Below are positions 62,840 through 64,000 of a DNA stretch of 64,000 nt, in pieces. Position 1 is the first letter of the stretch; each line of letters opens with the position of its first letter. The position numbers and the translations under genes are program-made. Source of the stretch: Mesorhizobium liriopis (lineage in GTDB: Bacteria > Pseudomonadota > Alphaproteobacteria > Rhizobiales > Rhizobiaceae); contig NZ_JAMXQS010000002.1 of the NCBI RefSeq assembly GCF_024053505.1, positions 1 to 64,000 of the forward strand, given 5' to 3'. The notes under the pieces are model-generated. The model was not told where the DNA came from and made no database searches. It was given only the letters and a program-made list of their open reading frames with translations.

Positions 62840-64000
62840 CTACTCCGCCGCCACGTTCATCCGCATGCGTTCCATCTCTTCCAGCGCGCGGCGGTACTCG
62901 ACGGGCATTACCTTGCGGAACTTGCCGCGATAATTCGCCCAGTCCTCGAGGATCGCCTTGGCGCGGGCCGAGCCCGTATAATGCGCATGGTTGGAGATGA
63001 GCTGAACCAGCCGCTCCTCGTCGTTGCGCGTCATGTCGCCGGACACGTCCACGCGTCCCTTGTGCATGATGTCGCCGCCGCGATGGTGCAGCTTTTCGAG
63101 CATATCGTCTTCTTCCGGCACCGGCTCGAGCTCGACCATGGCCATGTTGCAGCGCGAGGCGAAGTCGCCTTCCTCGTCGAGCACATAGGCCACGCCGCCC
63201 GACATGCCGGCCGCGAAGTTCCGGCCCGTCTTGCCGATCACGACCACCACGCCGCCCGTCATATATTCGCAGCCGTGGTCGCCCACGCCTTCGACGACGG
63301 CCACAGCACCCGAATTGCGCACCGCGAAACGCTCGCCGGCGACGCCGCCGATATAGGCTTCGCCGTTGATCGCGCCGTAAAGCACGGTGTTGCCCGCGAT
63401 GATCGATTCCGAGGGCACGATGCGCGTGTTATCCGGCGGACGGATCACGATGCGGCCGCCCGAGAGACCCTTGCCGACATAATCGTTGCCTTCGCCGACC
63501 AGCTCGAACGAGATGCCGCGCGCGAGGAACGCCGCGAAGCTCTGGCCCGCCGTGCCGTTGAGACGCACCGCGATCGTGTCATCGCGCAAGCCCTTGTGCT
63601 TGAAGCGCTTGGCGACTTCGCCCGAGAGCATCGCACCGGCCGAACGGTCGACGTTGCGGATCGTGGTCTCGATCTTCACCGGCTGGCGCGTTTCGAGCGC
63701 GGGCATCGCTTCTTCGATCAGCTTGCGGTCGAGCACATCCGCGATCGGATGCTCCTGCCGCATGGTCCAGTGGATCGCCTCAGGCCCGGCTTCCGGCTTG
63801 AAGAAGAGCTTCGTGAAGTCAAGCCCCTTCGCCTTCCAATGCGCGATGGCCGGACGCTTCTCGATCAGCTCGGAGGCACCCACGATCTCGTCGAGATGGC
63901 GGAAGCCCATGGCGGCGAGCAGCGCGCGCACTTCTTCGGCGACGAAGAAGAAGTAGTTGATCACATGCTCGGGCGCGCCCTTGAAGCGCTTGCGCAGGAC
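62840..64000 (-). CDS. gltB: glutamate synthase large subunit, C-terminal part (partial)
   Basis: The frame enters from the right edge (VLRKRFKGAPEHVINYFFFVAEE) and ends at 62840. Visible are the end of the FMN-binding synthase domain and the whole C-terminal beta-helix domain with repeated GxxGxxxG: GISFELVGEGNDYVGKGLSGGRIVI, GNTVLYGAINGEAYIGGVAGERFAVRNSGA, GGVVVVIGKTGRNFAAGMSGG. The enzyme makes glutamate from 2-oxoglutarate and glutamine. gltD normally follows; here vapBC separates them. Confidence 0.95.
   Translation of the reverse strand, partial: VLRKRFKGAPEHVINYFFFVAEEVRALLAAMGFRHLDEIVGASELIEKRPAIAHWKAKGLDFTKLFFKPEAGPEAIHWTMRQEHPIADVLDRKLIEEAMPALETRQPVKIETTIRNVDRSAGAMLSGEVAKRFKHKGLRDDTIAVRLNGTAGQSFAAFLARGISFELVGEGNDYVGKGLSGGRIVIRPPDNTRIVPSESIIAGNTVLYGAINGEAYIGGVAGERFAVRNSGAVAVVEGVGDHGCEYMTGGVVVVIGKTGRNFAAGMSGGVAYVLDEEGDFASRCNMAMVELEPVPEEDDMLEKLHHRGGDIMHKGRVDVSGDMTRNDEERLVQLISNHAHYTGSARAKAILEDWANYRGKFRKVMPVEYRRALEEMERMRMNVAAE

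Overview
The window is 64 kb of high-GC chromosomal DNA from an alphaproteobacterium of the order Hyphomicrobiales (Rhizobiales). The evidence is a cell-cycle locus laid out as in Brucella and its relatives (sciP, fliJ, ctrA, a lone receiver protein, chpT, eipA), an Omp10-type lipoprotein, homospermidine synthase, and many family proteins typical of rhizobia (DUF1134, DUF1153, DUF882, DUF533, UPF0060). Genus cannot be fixed from the sequence alone. No rRNA operon, CRISPR array, intact insertion sequence or prophage is visible.

Layout. (1) 1-2.2 kb: an accessory-looking edge with a small helix-turn-helix protein and a secreted ClpP-fold protein carrying two PAN/Apple modules. (2) 2.2-12.9 kb: a catabolic island. 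A divergent alpha/beta hydrolase faces a five-gene LivJGFHM-type ABC importer. A tightly overlapping minus-strand operon converges on it: RpiR regulator, isochorismatase-like amidase, glutamine-synthetase-like ligase, N-formylglutamate amidohydrolase-like enzyme and M20 deacylase. Together they look like uptake and breakdown of an unknown amide or N-acyl nitrogen compound. (3) 12.9-17.3 kb: a long non-coding stretch, tRNA-Met, a Gfo/Idh/MocA oxidoreductase, mnmA, the CtrA antagonist sciP, and a P-loop kinase-like gene broken by a 7-bp tandem repeat. (4) 17.5-21.2 kb: fliJ, ctrA, an atypical receiver, chpT, eipA. (5) 21-38 kb: mostly housekeeping and stress genes (RNA methyltransferase, HugZ-like protein, acetyltransferases, glutathionyl-hydroquinone reductase, Nudix, metallophosphoesterase, zinc exporter, DUF533, trhO, muramidase, KDPG aldolase, methyltransferase, HxlR regulator, DHFR-like, DUF882). 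(6) 38-48 kb: sigma-54 activator, oligoendopeptidase F, pabB, orphan PemK/MazF-like toxin, homospermidine synthase, Omp10, and a 5'-nucleotidase fused to LysM. (7) 48-60.6 kb: hemH, SPFH/NfeD pair, mntP, UPF0060, kdsD, a large outer-membrane protein, an ArsR regulator divergent from two dimeric alpha-beta-barrel proteins, galU, a lytic transglycosylase and an SGNH protein. (8) 60.6-64 kb: gltD and the 3' end of gltB with a vapBC toxin-antitoxin pair wedged between them.

The most notable points are the uncharacterised nitrogen-compound cluster; the vapBC pair placed inside gltBD with a perfect 14-bp-arm palindrome in front; the 7-bp repeat whose copy number decides the reading frame of a kinase-like gene; a degenerate receiver between ctrA and chpT; and three families of inverted intergenic repeats. 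Most genes have a recognisable family; substrate and partner assignments are inference unless stated.
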